A stretch of DNA of 38,552 bases, from assembly GCF_007992435.1 (NCBI RefSeq), contig NZ_BKAG01000060.1, positions 1-38,552 on the forward strand, read 5' to 3'. Shown here one piece after another: positions 15,289-23,211 of this stretch. The first letter of the stretch is position 1; every line of letters starts with the position of its first letter. The notes below the pieces were generated by a model. It worked only from the letters and a program-made list of their open reading frames with translations. It had not been told where the DNA came from and did no database searches. The position numbers and the translations under genes are program-made. Source of the stretch: Prosthecobacter gellanilyticus (GTDB lineage Bacteria > Verrucomicrobiota > Verrucomicrobiia > Verrucomicrobiales > Verrucomicrobiaceae).

Positions 15289-16143
15289 CTATACCCAAAG
15301 CGCCTCCACCTGTCCTTCATATCGCTCGCACAGCGTCTTCACCTCTTCCTCGCTCATGATCATGAAAGCCGTGGAAAGCGCATCGGAGAGCGCGGCGGAA
15401 GGTGCTAGCGCATAGCTCCGCCGCTCCTGCACCGGCATGGGATGCAGCGTGCGCGGGTTCATGATGTGCGCGCCTTTGACCTGAAAGCCGCTGCCGCTCA
15501 GTGCCCGCTCCGTCAGCGTCAGCGCGTGCGCGCCATCCGCCAGCGTCACCTGCCAGCCGCTCTCGTCAGGAGGCGTGCCCAGGGCCAGGAGGGTGCTGTC
15601 ACCCGCGTTCAGAAAGGCGCTGGAGATGCTCCAGTCCTGCAAAATGTTCGCCGCCTGGTCCAGCGCGTAACCTTTGCCCACGGCGCCGAGATCAAAGACC
15701 ATGCGGTCAGCGTTCACCGTCACGCGCAGCCCATCTTCACCCAGGTCAAAGAGCTGGGAGCCAATGCTCTGCCGTGCCCGGGCGAGACGCTCCGGTTCTG
15801 GTTCACGCAGGTTGCCCTCCGCATCACGCCACAGATGCATCAGCGGGCCGATGGTGATGTCAAAGGCGCCTGCGGTCTCTTCCCACATGCTTTTAGCCAG
15901 TGTCAGGCAGTCCCACACGGCGAGAGACACACAGAGGCTTTCGCCAGTGTGCAGTTGGCTGAGCCGCCAGATATCACTCGTATGGCGGAACCGGCTCAGT
16001 TCGTCCTCCAGTCTTGCGATCTCTGTAAACACCGCTTCCGCAGCCTGCGCGGCATACTCCGCTTCCTCATGGACGATGATCAACTCAAAGGTCGTGGCCA
16101 TCGCCTCCGCGCCGAAGCTGTGCATCTGGGGCGTGCCACTCAT
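15289..16143 (-). CDS. apbE: FAD:protein FMN transferase (ApbE family)
   Basis: A 284-residue ApbE. It attaches FMN from FAD to Thr/Ser of target proteins in a Mg-dependent reaction. Family blocks are MATTFELII (15-23), SRFRHTSDIWRLS (50-62), DITIGPLMHLWRD (95-107), DLGAVGKGYALD (151-162), LNAGDSTLLALG (178-189), HIMNPRT (226-232) and DALSTAFMI (254-262). Unlike many ApbE proteins it has no clear signal peptide or lipobox, so it is probably cytoplasmic or a shorter form. It follows the Agl23-like gene by 11 bases on the same strand. No flavinylation target is in the window. Confidence 0.92.
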   Translation of the reverse strand: MSGTPQMHSFGAEAMATTFELIIVHEEAEYAAQAAEAVFTEIARLEDELSRFRHTSDIWRLSQLHTGESLCVSLAVWDCLTLAKSMWEETAGAFDITIGPLMHLWRDAEGNLREPEPERLARARQSIGSQLFDLGEDGLRVTVNADRMVFDLGAVGKGYALDQAANILQDWSISSAFLNAGDSTLLALGTPPDESGWQVTLADGAHALTLTERALSGSGFQVKGAHIMNPRTLHPMPVQERRSYALAPSAALSDALSTAFMIMSEEEVKTLCERYEGQVEALWV

Positions 16144-16154
16144 CAGAGTCAGGT

Positions 16155-17978
16155 CTAGGGCTGGGCAGGCTGGGGCGGCGGTGACTGATCTGGCAGGCGC
16201 ATGGCGGGTGCCGCAGGGATCGGCGCGCTAGTTCCTGGCAAACCTGGAAGCACTGGCAGGTTCGGCGTCAAAGTGGGTGCAGTCGAGATGGTGCCGGGCG
16301 CGGGCATGTCACCCGGGATAGGCGATGGGGCTGGGATTGGCATCGGTGCCAGGCCCTGTGACAGATCAGCACCAGGCTGGATCACCGGAGCCACCGGCTG
16401 CGGCTCAGCCACCTTCTCCTTTTGCACCAGCAGGCTCAGGTAAAGGCCAGGGCGCAGTCCATAGGGGCCGCTTTCTGTATAACTCGCGGCCTGTTCGCCT
16501 AACTGCGTTTTCAGCACCGGCAGCAGATCTGCATCCACGATCAGCACGGGAGCCGTGGTGCCACTGGAGGTCACGTCCATCTGATAACCCACCTTCGGCA
16601 GCGTGCGCCAGTACCAGGGCAGGGGCCATCCGGAATCACGATTGATCACCTGCGCGCTGAAGGACTCGCCCTTCTCAGCGGCGATCTTTTTCACCTCACC
16701 CACCAGTCTCAGCAGATCCGTCGTGGTGTGTGAGTAGACATACGGATTGCGCTGGTCAGCGCGGTATTCCTCGATCGCGAACTTGCTCTGCCCGCAGAGG
16801 AAGTAGATGCCCACGCCGATCGCCACCTTGTAGACCAGTTGGCCGATGCTGCCCGTGAACATGGTCCACAGCCACCAGGCGCCCACACCGGCCAGCAGTG
16901 TCAGGCTGTGCTGCACGGAAAGGATGCACCAGGGCGTCTTGTAGCTGAGCACGGAATAGATGCCGAAGAGCACCAGCGTGTAGACGGACAGGAAGACCAG
17001 GAAGGCCTGACGCGCCGTGTTCTTGTGCTCGCCCACCAGGGAGTAGATCATTCCCAGCAGTCCCAGCACGCAGATCATTGCCTCGCTCCACACCAGACCG
17101 TCTTTGCGCCAGAACAGCAGCGTCAGGTAGTAGTGCCAGGGCTTCTCATGGCCGCTGCCCTCGCTGCGCACCAGGTAGTTGGCATAGGTCAGCGCGCTGT
17201 CCTTCACGGCGTGCCAGTCATGAAAGCCTCCTGAATAGGAGGCCACAGAGACCAGGATGGCGGGCACCAGGACCCAGGCCCAGGGGGCGCCCACGCGCTG
17301 TTTCTTTGAGCTCGAACTCAGGCTCAGACTGTTGCTCTTCCGAGGCTGGAAATCACCCACGATCACCCTCGCCACAATCCATCCCGCCAGGGCCGCTGCC
17401 ACGTTGAGGATGAAGGTTTCCTTCGTCGCATGGGCAAAACCCAGTGCCATGCCACCCAGCACCAGCCAGAGCCTTGTGCCCCCTTGGGAAAACCGCCAGA
17501 AGCAGCCCAGCGTCAGGGCGATCAGCAGCGTGAGCTGCATCTCCATGATGAAGTAGCGGCTGTAGTAAACCATCATCGGCGAAACCGCCGTCATCAGCAT
17601 GGCCATGGCCGAGCCCAGCCGTCCCAGCACATCTGCAAACAGGAAGACGGAGAGCATCACGCCCAGGCCGCAAAGCACAGCCACAAAGCGCAGGTCAGAC
17701 TCCGTCCAGGTTGCTGGATCGCCCCAGGCCGCGATCTTGCCCCAGGCGATCGCCACCTGATGCAGGGCCGGACCGTGGTAGTCCTTCGGATCATAAGTAA
17801 AGTGGCCTGTCTCCCAGTAATCCGCCAGCTTCATCCCCAGGATCGCCTCGTCGGTGTGCATCGGCCGGCGGTCCAGGGAGGGGGACAAACGATAAAAGAA
17901 CCCAAGCCCCAGCCCCAGGAGGGCCAGGATGAGAAAGGAGAGAATGGAGATGGTGACCTCTTTGCTGCGCGCTGCCAT
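16155..17978 (-). CDS. Agl23-like membrane protein (GT39-type fold) with Pro-rich tail
   Basis: A 607-residue multi-pass membrane protein. Residues 11-30 form the first membrane helix, followed by MHTDEAILGMKLADYW (40-55) with the Asp-Glu pair (43-44) used by dolichyl-phosphate-mannose-type glycosyltransferases. Further membrane helices lie at about 102-170, 180-200, 240-260 and 295-400, with a soluble domain after that. The whole fits the flippase-associated Agl23 family (TIGR03663-like) that is frequent in Chloroflexi, Archaea, Planctomycetes and Verrucomicrobia. The last roughly 80 residues are Pro/Ala/Leu-rich and low-complexity (GLAPMPIPAPSPIPGDMPAP). It shares an operon with apbE. Substrate unknown. 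Confidence 0.82.
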   Translation of the reverse strand: MAARSKEVTISILSFLILALLGLGLGFFYRLSPSLDRRPMHTDEAILGMKLADYWETGHFTYDPKDYHGPALHQVAIAWGKIAAWGDPATWTESDLRFVAVLCGLGVMLSVFLFADVLGRLGSAMAMLMTAVSPMMVYYSRYFIMEMQLTLLIALTLGCFWRFSQGGTRLWLVLGGMALGFAHATKETFILNVAAALAGWIVARVIVGDFQPRKSNSLSLSSSSKKQRVGAPWAWVLVPAILVSVASYSGGFHDWHAVKDSALTYANYLVRSEGSGHEKPWHYYLTLLFWRKDGLVWSEAMICVLGLLGMIYSLVGEHKNTARQAFLVFLSVYTLVLFGIYSVLSYKTPWCILSVQHSLTLLAGVGAWWLWTMFTGSIGQLVYKVAIGVGIYFLCGQSKFAIEEYRADQRNPYVYSHTTTDLLRLVGEVKKIAAEKGESFSAQVINRDSGWPLPWYWRTLPKVGYQMDVTSSGTTAPVLIVDADLLPVLKTQLGEQAASYTESGPYGLRPGLYLSLLVQKEKVAEPQPVAPVIQPGADLSQGLAPMPIPAPSPIPGDMPAPGTISTAPTLTPNLPVLPGLPGTSAPIPAAPAMRLPDQSPPPQPAQP

Positions 17979-18260
17979 GACGGGAGTTTCGAAGCGGGCA
18001 TCATGGAGGCATCTCGACTCAGCGCAAGGGTGGAAGGCCAGCTGAGGCCGGAATAGGACCGTGATCTCTCTTTGCCGGAGCTCACAACCATGACAAAGCT
18101 TGACCTGAAATCATAGGATGAGACATATGAGTGACCGCCCCTGACCTCCTGCAGATGGTCAATGAAATCCCCCAAGCTTCCATTCCTTTCCATGCCAAAC
18201 CGCTCAATCCCCTCCAAGCCTGCCTTCGCTCTGTCGAATCTTCATTCGCTGAATCAGACG

Positions 18261-18629
18261 ATGAAAGCACTCACGGCCCTGCTCGCCGTCCTGCTCGTCG
18301 CTAGTTGCGCCACGAACAAGGTGAAGGTCGTCAACCAGACCGGTGGCGGTGGGAAGACAACTTCTGGCGTGGAGCTCAAGCTCGTGAAGATGATCCCGCC
18401 TGCCTATCCGCCAGAAGCCCGGAAGGCTGGTCTGAAGGGAGTGGCGCGCGTGGCGTTGACCGTTCAGCCTGACGGCTCCGTTTCTGACCTGAAGGTCGTC
18501 CAGTCCGCGCATCCCACGCTGGATCAATTTGCCCTCCAGGCTGTGTCCCAGTGGAAGTTCAAGCCCTACACACCTGTGGATGGCAAGCTGGAGCGCGTGT
18601 CGTTCCCGTTCACGTTCATGCTGAACTAA
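18261..18629 (+). CDS. Lipoprotein with TonB C-terminal domain
   Basis: A 122-residue protein: MKALTALLAVLLVASC with a lipobox (V-A-S-C) at Cys16, so a lipidated envelope protein. A short linker leads to a TonB-C fold (about 40-121): MIPPAYPPEARKAGLKGVAR, LTVQPDGSVSDLKVVQSAHP and WKFKPYTPVDG. Unlike true TonB it has no membrane helix and no Pro-rich spacer, so it is not an energy transducer by itself. The frame is open from 18162; the ATG at 18261 starts the signal peptide. It is followed 13 bases later by a small protein gene in the same direction. Confidence 0.85.
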   Translation: MKALTALLAVLLVASCATNKVKVVNQTGGGGKTTSGVELKLVKMIPPAYPPEARKAGLKGVARVALTVQPDGSVSDLKVVQSAHPTLDQFALQAVSQWKFKPYTPVDGKLERVSFPFTFMLN

Positions 18630-18642
18630 GAGATGGCCGCAT

Positions 18643-18963
18643 ATGAGCAGGCCATACTTCATGGTTCACTCTGTCGAGATGAAGGATGGGCTTGCCATCG
18701 TTGATGGCCGGCTCGGGGAGCATATGATTGCCGTCGGTGATGTTTTCGACCGTGCATTTCCAAACTCGGATGCATGGAGACTTAGGGTGACGTCGCAGCC
18801 GTGTGCTCTCATGGTTGTGGCTATCGAAGCCTACAGACATTCACTGGAAGAACTTCATCCAGGCATGACAGCTCGTCTCAGGCTGACGGGCAGTCACTTG
18901 TCCGTCGTCAAGTTGGCAGAGATACTTGAGATCGACAAGACTCGGGACCTGAACCACTCCTGA
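18643..18963 (+). CDS. Small protein with EF-Tu domain-2-like beta-barrel pattern
   Basis: A 106-residue protein. The pattern MVHSVEMKDGLAIVDGRLGE, then GDVF and later VVAIEAYRHSLEELHPGM followed by TARLRLTG resembles the second (beta-barrel) domain of translation GTPases, which also occurs as small stand-alone proteins. There is no signal peptide or membrane segment. Codon use is ordinary for the region, and the gene is 13 bases after the TonB-domain lipoprotein, probably in one transcript. The fold is an inference from the strand/turn pattern; no function is assigned. Confidence 0.62.
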   Translation: MSRPYFMVHSVEMKDGLAIVDGRLGEHMIAVGDVFDRAFPNSDAWRLRVTSQPCALMVVAIEAYRHSLEELHPGMTARLRLTGSHLSVVKLAEILEIDKTRDLNHS

Positions 18964-18995
18964 CTTTGCACTTTTTTCGCTCCTCTGCCGAAAGC

Positions 18996-19439
18996 TCATC
19001 GAGCCTTCTGCGCAGCCTGCCAGGTGGGATAACCACCTTTGAGGATAAAGCAGTTGTCGATCGGCACCGTGGCCAGCAGCTTTTCACGCACATGGCGGCT
19101 GGCTTCGCACTTTTGGCCGCTGCAGTAGATGATGATGGGCTTGGTGGCGGTCTGCAGAGTCTCCAGCAGATCGAAGAGCTGGGTGTCAAACTCCTGCTCG
19201 TTCAATAAGCGCGCATTGGGGATGTGATCCTTGTCGAACTGATCACGAGGACGTGCATCCAGCCAGATGACATCACCCTTCCAGCGTTCCTGGATCTCTT
19301 TGAGTCCCACCTCGTCCGCCTTCAGAGGCTCCTGCACGGCATAAAGCGCAGGGGCACGCGGATGCACTTGAAAGGCCGCCGTGGCTGCGGCCGCAGCCAG
19401 AAGCACGATCAAGCATGCCTGAAAAAGCGCCGAACTCAT
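18996..19439 (-). CDS. Secreted rhodanese-like protein
   Basis: A 147-residue rhodanese-domain protein with an N-terminal hydrophobic segment (ALFQACLIVLLAAAAATAAF, 4-23) that serves as signal or anchor, so the domain is periplasmic. The core has VIWLDARPRDQFDKDHIPNA (57-76) and the active loop IIYCSGQKCEASRHV (103-117), with catalytic Cys106 and a second Cys111 in the loop. GGYPTW (135-140) is the usual C-terminal block. It moves sulfane sulfur or acts as a redox domain. It is 2 bases downstream of the DUF1573 gene, so translation may be coupled. Confidence 0.88.
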   Translation of the reverse strand: MSSALFQACLIVLLAAAAATAAFQVHPRAPALYAVQEPLKADEVGLKEIQERWKGDVIWLDARPRDQFDKDHIPNARLLNEQEFDTQLFDLLETLQTATKPIIIYCSGQKCEASRHVREKLLATVPIDNCFILKGGYPTWQAAQKAR

Positions 19440-19441
19440 GG

Positions 19442-20110
19442 TTAGGTGCTGGGCTTGCGGTAGACGGAGAAGAAGGAGAGCTGGCGCTGATACTTCGGAA
19501 TCTTGCTGTCCGTCTCGATCTTCAGTGCGCCGAGCATGACCTCCGCGGTGCTGCGAGGTTTGACGGTGACTTCATACTCCTTGCCCGGGGTGATTTCCTT
19601 CCAGGAGAACTCCACCTGCTCGCGGGTGGAGGTGATGTTGAGGATCTTCATGGGATCTGCACCGGTGATGGTGACCTTCGAGGTTTTGGCCTCCAAAGGA
19701 TCGCCGATCCACCACTGCAGTGTCTTGGGCTCGATCTTCACGATCTCGGGGATCTCGATCATGAAGGTGATGACCCACTCGCTCTGCTGCGGGTCATCCG
19801 TCTGCACATGCACGCTCTTCTCATGGCGGCCGGTGAAGCTGGAGAGCTTGAACTCCGCCTTGCCCACGCCTTTCTCGCCGGGTTGGTAGACGGCCTTGTC
19901 CAGGGAAGCGCTGAGGCAGCTGCAGGCGCTGTCGATCTTCAGCACCTTCACCGGCTTGTCACCTTTGTTGTGAAACACGAAGTCGGTCGTGACGGTTTCG
20001 TCCTCCGGCTTCGGCTTCAGTTCGATGATGGCCGCATCCGTGGCCAGGTCCGCGCAGGCGGAACTGAGCATGAGGGCGCTGAGGCAGAGAAAGGTTGGCA
20101 ATGCTTTCAT
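19442..20110 (-). CDS. DUF1573 secreted protein
   Basis: A 222-residue protein with a signal peptide (MKALPTFLCLSALMLSSACA). The DUF1573 immunoglobulin-like core includes TTDFVFHNKGDKPVKVLKID (41-60) and the diagnostic CSC motif (Cys63, Cys65) in IDSACSCLSAS. The GRHEKSVHVQTDDPQQSEW block follows, and a second beta domain runs to the end. DUF1573 proteins are secreted and abundant in Planctomycetes, Verrucomicrobia and Bacteroidetes; their role is not established. The gene precedes the rhodanese gene by 2 bases, forming a two-gene envelope unit with Cys motifs on both products. Confidence 0.86.
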   Translation of the reverse strand: MKALPTFLCLSALMLSSACADLATDAAIIELKPKPEDETVTTDFVFHNKGDKPVKVLKIDSACSCLSASLDKAVYQPGEKGVGKAEFKLSSFTGRHEKSVHVQTDDPQQSEWVITFMIEIPEIVKIEPKTLQWWIGDPLEAKTSKVTITGADPMKILNITSTREQVEFSWKEITPGKEYEVTVKPRSTAEVMLGALKIETDSKIPKYQRQLSFFSVYRKPST

Positions 20111-20234
20111 GGGGAAAGATGCGGGTCAGAGCAGGGGGCTGTCAACCGCAGGCTTGGGGGAGAGATTGGTGGTTCCAAGCGTGCCAGACGTTCGAAAACG
20201 GGGAATCTTGGGGCTGTTTGTTGGGGGCCAGCCA

Positions 20235-21209
20235 TCACGCCACCTTCTCCGCCACACGACGGGCGAAGTAAGTAAGGATCATGTCCGCCCCGGCGCGGCG
20301 GATGCCGAGGAGGGATTCGAGCATGACTTTCTCCTCATCCAGCCAGCCGGAGGCGGCTGCAGCCTTGATCATGAGATACTCACCGCTGACCTGATAAGCC
20401 GCGATGGGCAGGGAGGTGGCAGCGCGAAGCTTGGAAATGATATCCAGGTAAGGGCCTGCTGGCTTCACCATGAGGATGTCAGCACCTTCAGCCTCGTCCA
20501 GCATGGCCTCGCGCAGTGCTTCGCGGGAGTTGGCGGCATCCATCTGGTAGGTCTTCTTGTCCCCGGCTTTCGGAGCGGAGTCCAGCGCACCACGGAAAGG
20601 GCCGTAGTAGGCGCTGGCATACTTGGCGGTGTAACTCATGATCGAGACCCCGGTGAAGCGGGCATTGTCCAAAGCCTCGCGCAGACTGGCCACACGGCCA
20701 TCCATCATGTCACTCGGTGCCACGATGTCCGCGCCGGCACGGGCATGGCAAAGCGCCTGATGGCAGAGCACGGTCACGGTTTCATCATTCAAGATGCGGC
20801 CATCATCAGAGACGAGACCATCATGGCCATCGCTGTTGTAGGGATCCAGCGCCACGTCCGTGATCACGCAGAGGGTGGGATGCGCGGCCTTCAGCGCACG
20901 AATGGCACGCGGGACGAGCCCGTCGTCATTGTGGCACTCTTCAGCACCACGAGTCTTGAGCTCATCTGGAATGCGCGGAAACAGCACCACCGCAGGCACG
21001 CCGAGCGCATGGGCTTCGCCGGCTTCCTTCACCAGATCCTCCACACACCAGCGCTGGCAGCCCGGCATGGCATCGATGGGCGTGTTCTCATTCCCGTCTT
21101 GAAGAAAGAGCGGGTAGATGAGGTGCCCCGGGCTCAGATCCGTCTCCCGCACAAGATCACGGATGGCTGGTGACTGGCGGTTGCGACGTGGGCGGATGGG
21201 AAGATTCAT
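20235..21209 (-). CDS. hemB: Delta-aminolevulinic acid dehydratase (porphobilinogen synthase)
   Basis: A 324-residue HemB that joins two 5-aminolevulinate molecules to porphobilinogen in heme synthesis; cytoplasmic. Both Schiff-base lysines are visible: Lys196 in MSYTAKYAS and Lys249 in LMVKPAGPY. The metal-site loop DVALDPYNSDGHDG (118-131) has Asp instead of the Cys of zinc enzymes, so it belongs to the Mg-type class. The N-terminus MNLPIRPRRNRQSPAIRDLV is typical. The ATG at 21207-21209 is preferred over a TTG at 21218 that would add three residues. No other heme gene is adjacent. Confidence 0.96.
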   Translation of the reverse strand: MNLPIRPRRNRQSPAIRDLVRETDLSPGHLIYPLFLQDGNENTPIDAMPGCQRWCVEDLVKEAGEAHALGVPAVVLFPRIPDELKTRGAEECHNDDGLVPRAIRALKAAHPTLCVITDVALDPYNSDGHDGLVSDDGRILNDETVTVLCHQALCHARAGADIVAPSDMMDGRVASLREALDNARFTGVSIMSYTAKYASAYYGPFRGALDSAPKAGDKKTYQMDAANSREALREAMLDEAEGADILMVKPAGPYLDIISKLRAATSLPIAAYQVSGEYLMIKAAAASGWLDEEKVMLESLLGIRRAGADMILTYFARRVAEKVA

Positions 21210-21267
21210 GGATGACAATCAATACGGTCAAAGAGTCCAAAGGGTCAAGGGACGCTGCAAGGCAGGC

Positions 21268-23076
21268 CTATCTCTTCATCACCGGCAGCACGATGTGCGA
21301 AGGGTGCTCGGCATCATGATGGATGGAATTGATGGCCGTCTTAATCCGGCGATGCTGTTGCAGCGGTTCGCCGGTGTTCGGGTTCACGTCAAAGCGGGGG
21401 AAGTTGCTGCTGCTGAGGTCCACGCGGATGCGGTGACCCTTCTTGAAGACATTGCTCGTCGGATAAAGACGGACCGTGAGCGGATAGACTTTACCCGGCT
21501 CCATGAGCTTCTCTTCCTTGAGCGAATCACGGAAGCGGGCGCGGCAGATGCCATCCGCAATGTTCATATCAAAGCCACCGGGCCAGTCCTTGCTGGCCGG
21601 ATACACGTCAACCAACTTTGCAGTAAAGTCTGTGTCCACGCAGTCGGAGGAGACCCAGAGCTTGACCTCCAGTTCGCCGGTGACCTCCACATCCTCGGTG
21701 AGAGGCTCAGTTTGGAAGACCAGCACATCATTGCGCGAGGAGAGGGGCAGGGGATTCAGCCAGTTCCAGACATGCGCACCACCGCGCTGATCCCAGGCAC
21801 CCTGGACCATGATGCCATCGCCGCTGGAGATGTTGCCGCCGATGGTCGGCACGGGATTCCTGGGATCAAAGGTATAACTGGAAGTGCCTTTCTGCTTTTG
21901 CGTGGAGAGCGCCCCATCGCTACCGAAGTAGTAGTTCACGGGTTTTGTGCCGGCTGGCGGCCATTCCTTCACGTCATGCCATTCACCACCGTGATAGAGC
22001 AGGTCTTTGTCGGTCTTGTGACCATCGCCCGTGCCCATGGTGAAGTAGCGCACCTTGGTGGTGAAGGGAGAGGCCTTGCCTTTCAGTGTGTGGTCATACC
22101 AACCGAGCCTCCACGCCAGTTCGTCTTTGATCGCGGCCTCATCACCAAAGTCCACCATGCCATGCGCACTCTTCGCCTGCGCGCCATGAATCCACGGGCC
22201 CATGATGAGATACACATCACTCTTCAGCACGGGAGTCAGCGCGCGGAAGTTAGAAGTCGTGTTACCCGCCCAGGAGTCATACCAACCGCCGACGAGGAAG
22301 ACCGGGATGTCTTTGTAGTCATAGGCATGGTCGAGGATGTTGTTCTGCTTCCAGAACTCGTCATTCGCGCCATGGCGCATGGCATTGATCAGCCAGTCCT
22401 CATACTCAGGCGCCAGCTTCAGCGGCATGGTGTCCTTTCGCAGCGGTAGATTGGCCAGATAGTTCAAACGGTTGTCCGCCATCTCCTTGAGCACAGCACC
22501 GGTGGCTGGATCCTGCGCGGTGTTGCTGCCTTTGCCGCTGTTCAGCATGATCCAGTTCCAAAAGCGCATCTCAAAGGCTCCCGCATTGCGCATGGACTGC
22601 ACGCCACAGTTTGACACGGCATCCACCGGGATCACCGTTGCCAGACCCGGTGCCTGGGCGAGCGCCATGGCATGCTGCGTGCCGCCGACATAGCTGGTGC
22701 CCAGCATGCCGATCTTTCCGTCGCTCCACGATTGGGAAGTGATCCACTTCGCGCAGTCCACGCCATCCAGCGCATCATCCGTCATCCAGTGCCACACCCC
22801 TTCGCTGGTGTAACGTCCGCGTGTGTCTTGTGCGATAAAGACGTAACCATGCTGCGCGAAGTATTCCCCCTGCTTCTTGGCGCCGTTTTTGTTATACGGC
22901 GTGCGGGTCAGGATGACCGGCAGCTTCTCAGTGCTGCCTGCTGGACGATACACGTCCGTGGCCAGCTTCACACCATCACGCATGGCCACCATGATATTCG
23001 ACTCGACGGCGACTTCGATTTGAGCCTGGAGAAGTGAAACGAGGGCGAGGAAGAGAAAGCAGCGCGTGATGACCAT
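21268..23076 (-). CDS. Secreted CocE/NonD family hydrolase
   Basis: A 602-residue alpha/beta hydrolase of the cocaine esterase / X-Pro dipeptidyl-peptidase type. The signal peptide is MVITRCFLFLALVSLLQAQ (cleavage near 19). Family blocks: VAMRDGVKLATDVYRP (30-45), FIAQDTRGRYTSEG (80-93), the nucleophile elbow MLGTSYVGGTQ (124-134) with Ser128, and a C-terminal jelly-roll domain rich in Trp and Asp (VTGELEVKLWVSSDC). It cleaves esters or amides with acyl or dipeptide groups; the substrate is unknown. The frame is open to 23121, but the ATG at 23074-23076 begins the signal peptide. It is downstream of the giant gene, separated by a terminator. Confidence 0.9.
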   Translation of the reverse strand: MVITRCFLFLALVSLLQAQIEVAVESNIMVAMRDGVKLATDVYRPAGSTEKLPVILTRTPYNKNGAKKQGEYFAQHGYVFIAQDTRGRYTSEGVWHWMTDDALDGVDCAKWITSQSWSDGKIGMLGTSYVGGTQHAMALAQAPGLATVIPVDAVSNCGVQSMRNAGAFEMRFWNWIMLNSGKGSNTAQDPATGAVLKEMADNRLNYLANLPLRKDTMPLKLAPEYEDWLINAMRHGANDEFWKQNNILDHAYDYKDIPVFLVGGWYDSWAGNTTSNFRALTPVLKSDVYLIMGPWIHGAQAKSAHGMVDFGDEAAIKDELAWRLGWYDHTLKGKASPFTTKVRYFTMGTGDGHKTDKDLLYHGGEWHDVKEWPPAGTKPVNYYFGSDGALSTQKQKGTSSYTFDPRNPVPTIGGNISSGDGIMVQGAWDQRGGAHVWNWLNPLPLSSRNDVLVFQTEPLTEDVEVTGELEVKLWVSSDCVDTDFTAKLVDVYPASKDWPGGFDMNIADGICRARFRDSLKEEKLMEPGKVYPLTVRLYPTSNVFKKGHRIRVDLSSSNFPRFDVNPNTGEPLQQHRRIKTAINSIHHDAEHPSHIVLPVMKR

Positions 23077-23142
23077 GAAAACCAAACGAGGTTCGCGGCC
23101 GAGTTTTGACGGACAAAGCAAGCCACGATCACAAGAAAGCCA

Positions 23143-23185
23143 AAGGGGGCAGGAAGAGCCCTTTCGGACTGCCTCCTGCCCCCTT
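23143..23185 (-). terminator. Terminator after the giant secreted-protein gene
   Basis: A 12-bp stem, AAGGGGGCAGGA at 23143-23154 with TCCTGCCCCCTT at 23174-23185. An inner GAAA-capped extension (AGTCC / GGGCT) lies inside the loop. On the minus strand the stem is followed by a T-rich stretch (TTTGGCTTTCTT). It sits 27 bases past the giant gene's stop and before the CocE-type gene. Confidence 0.85.
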
Positions 23186-23211
23186 CACGGTTCGTTAACC
23201 ACTGCCTGCTA

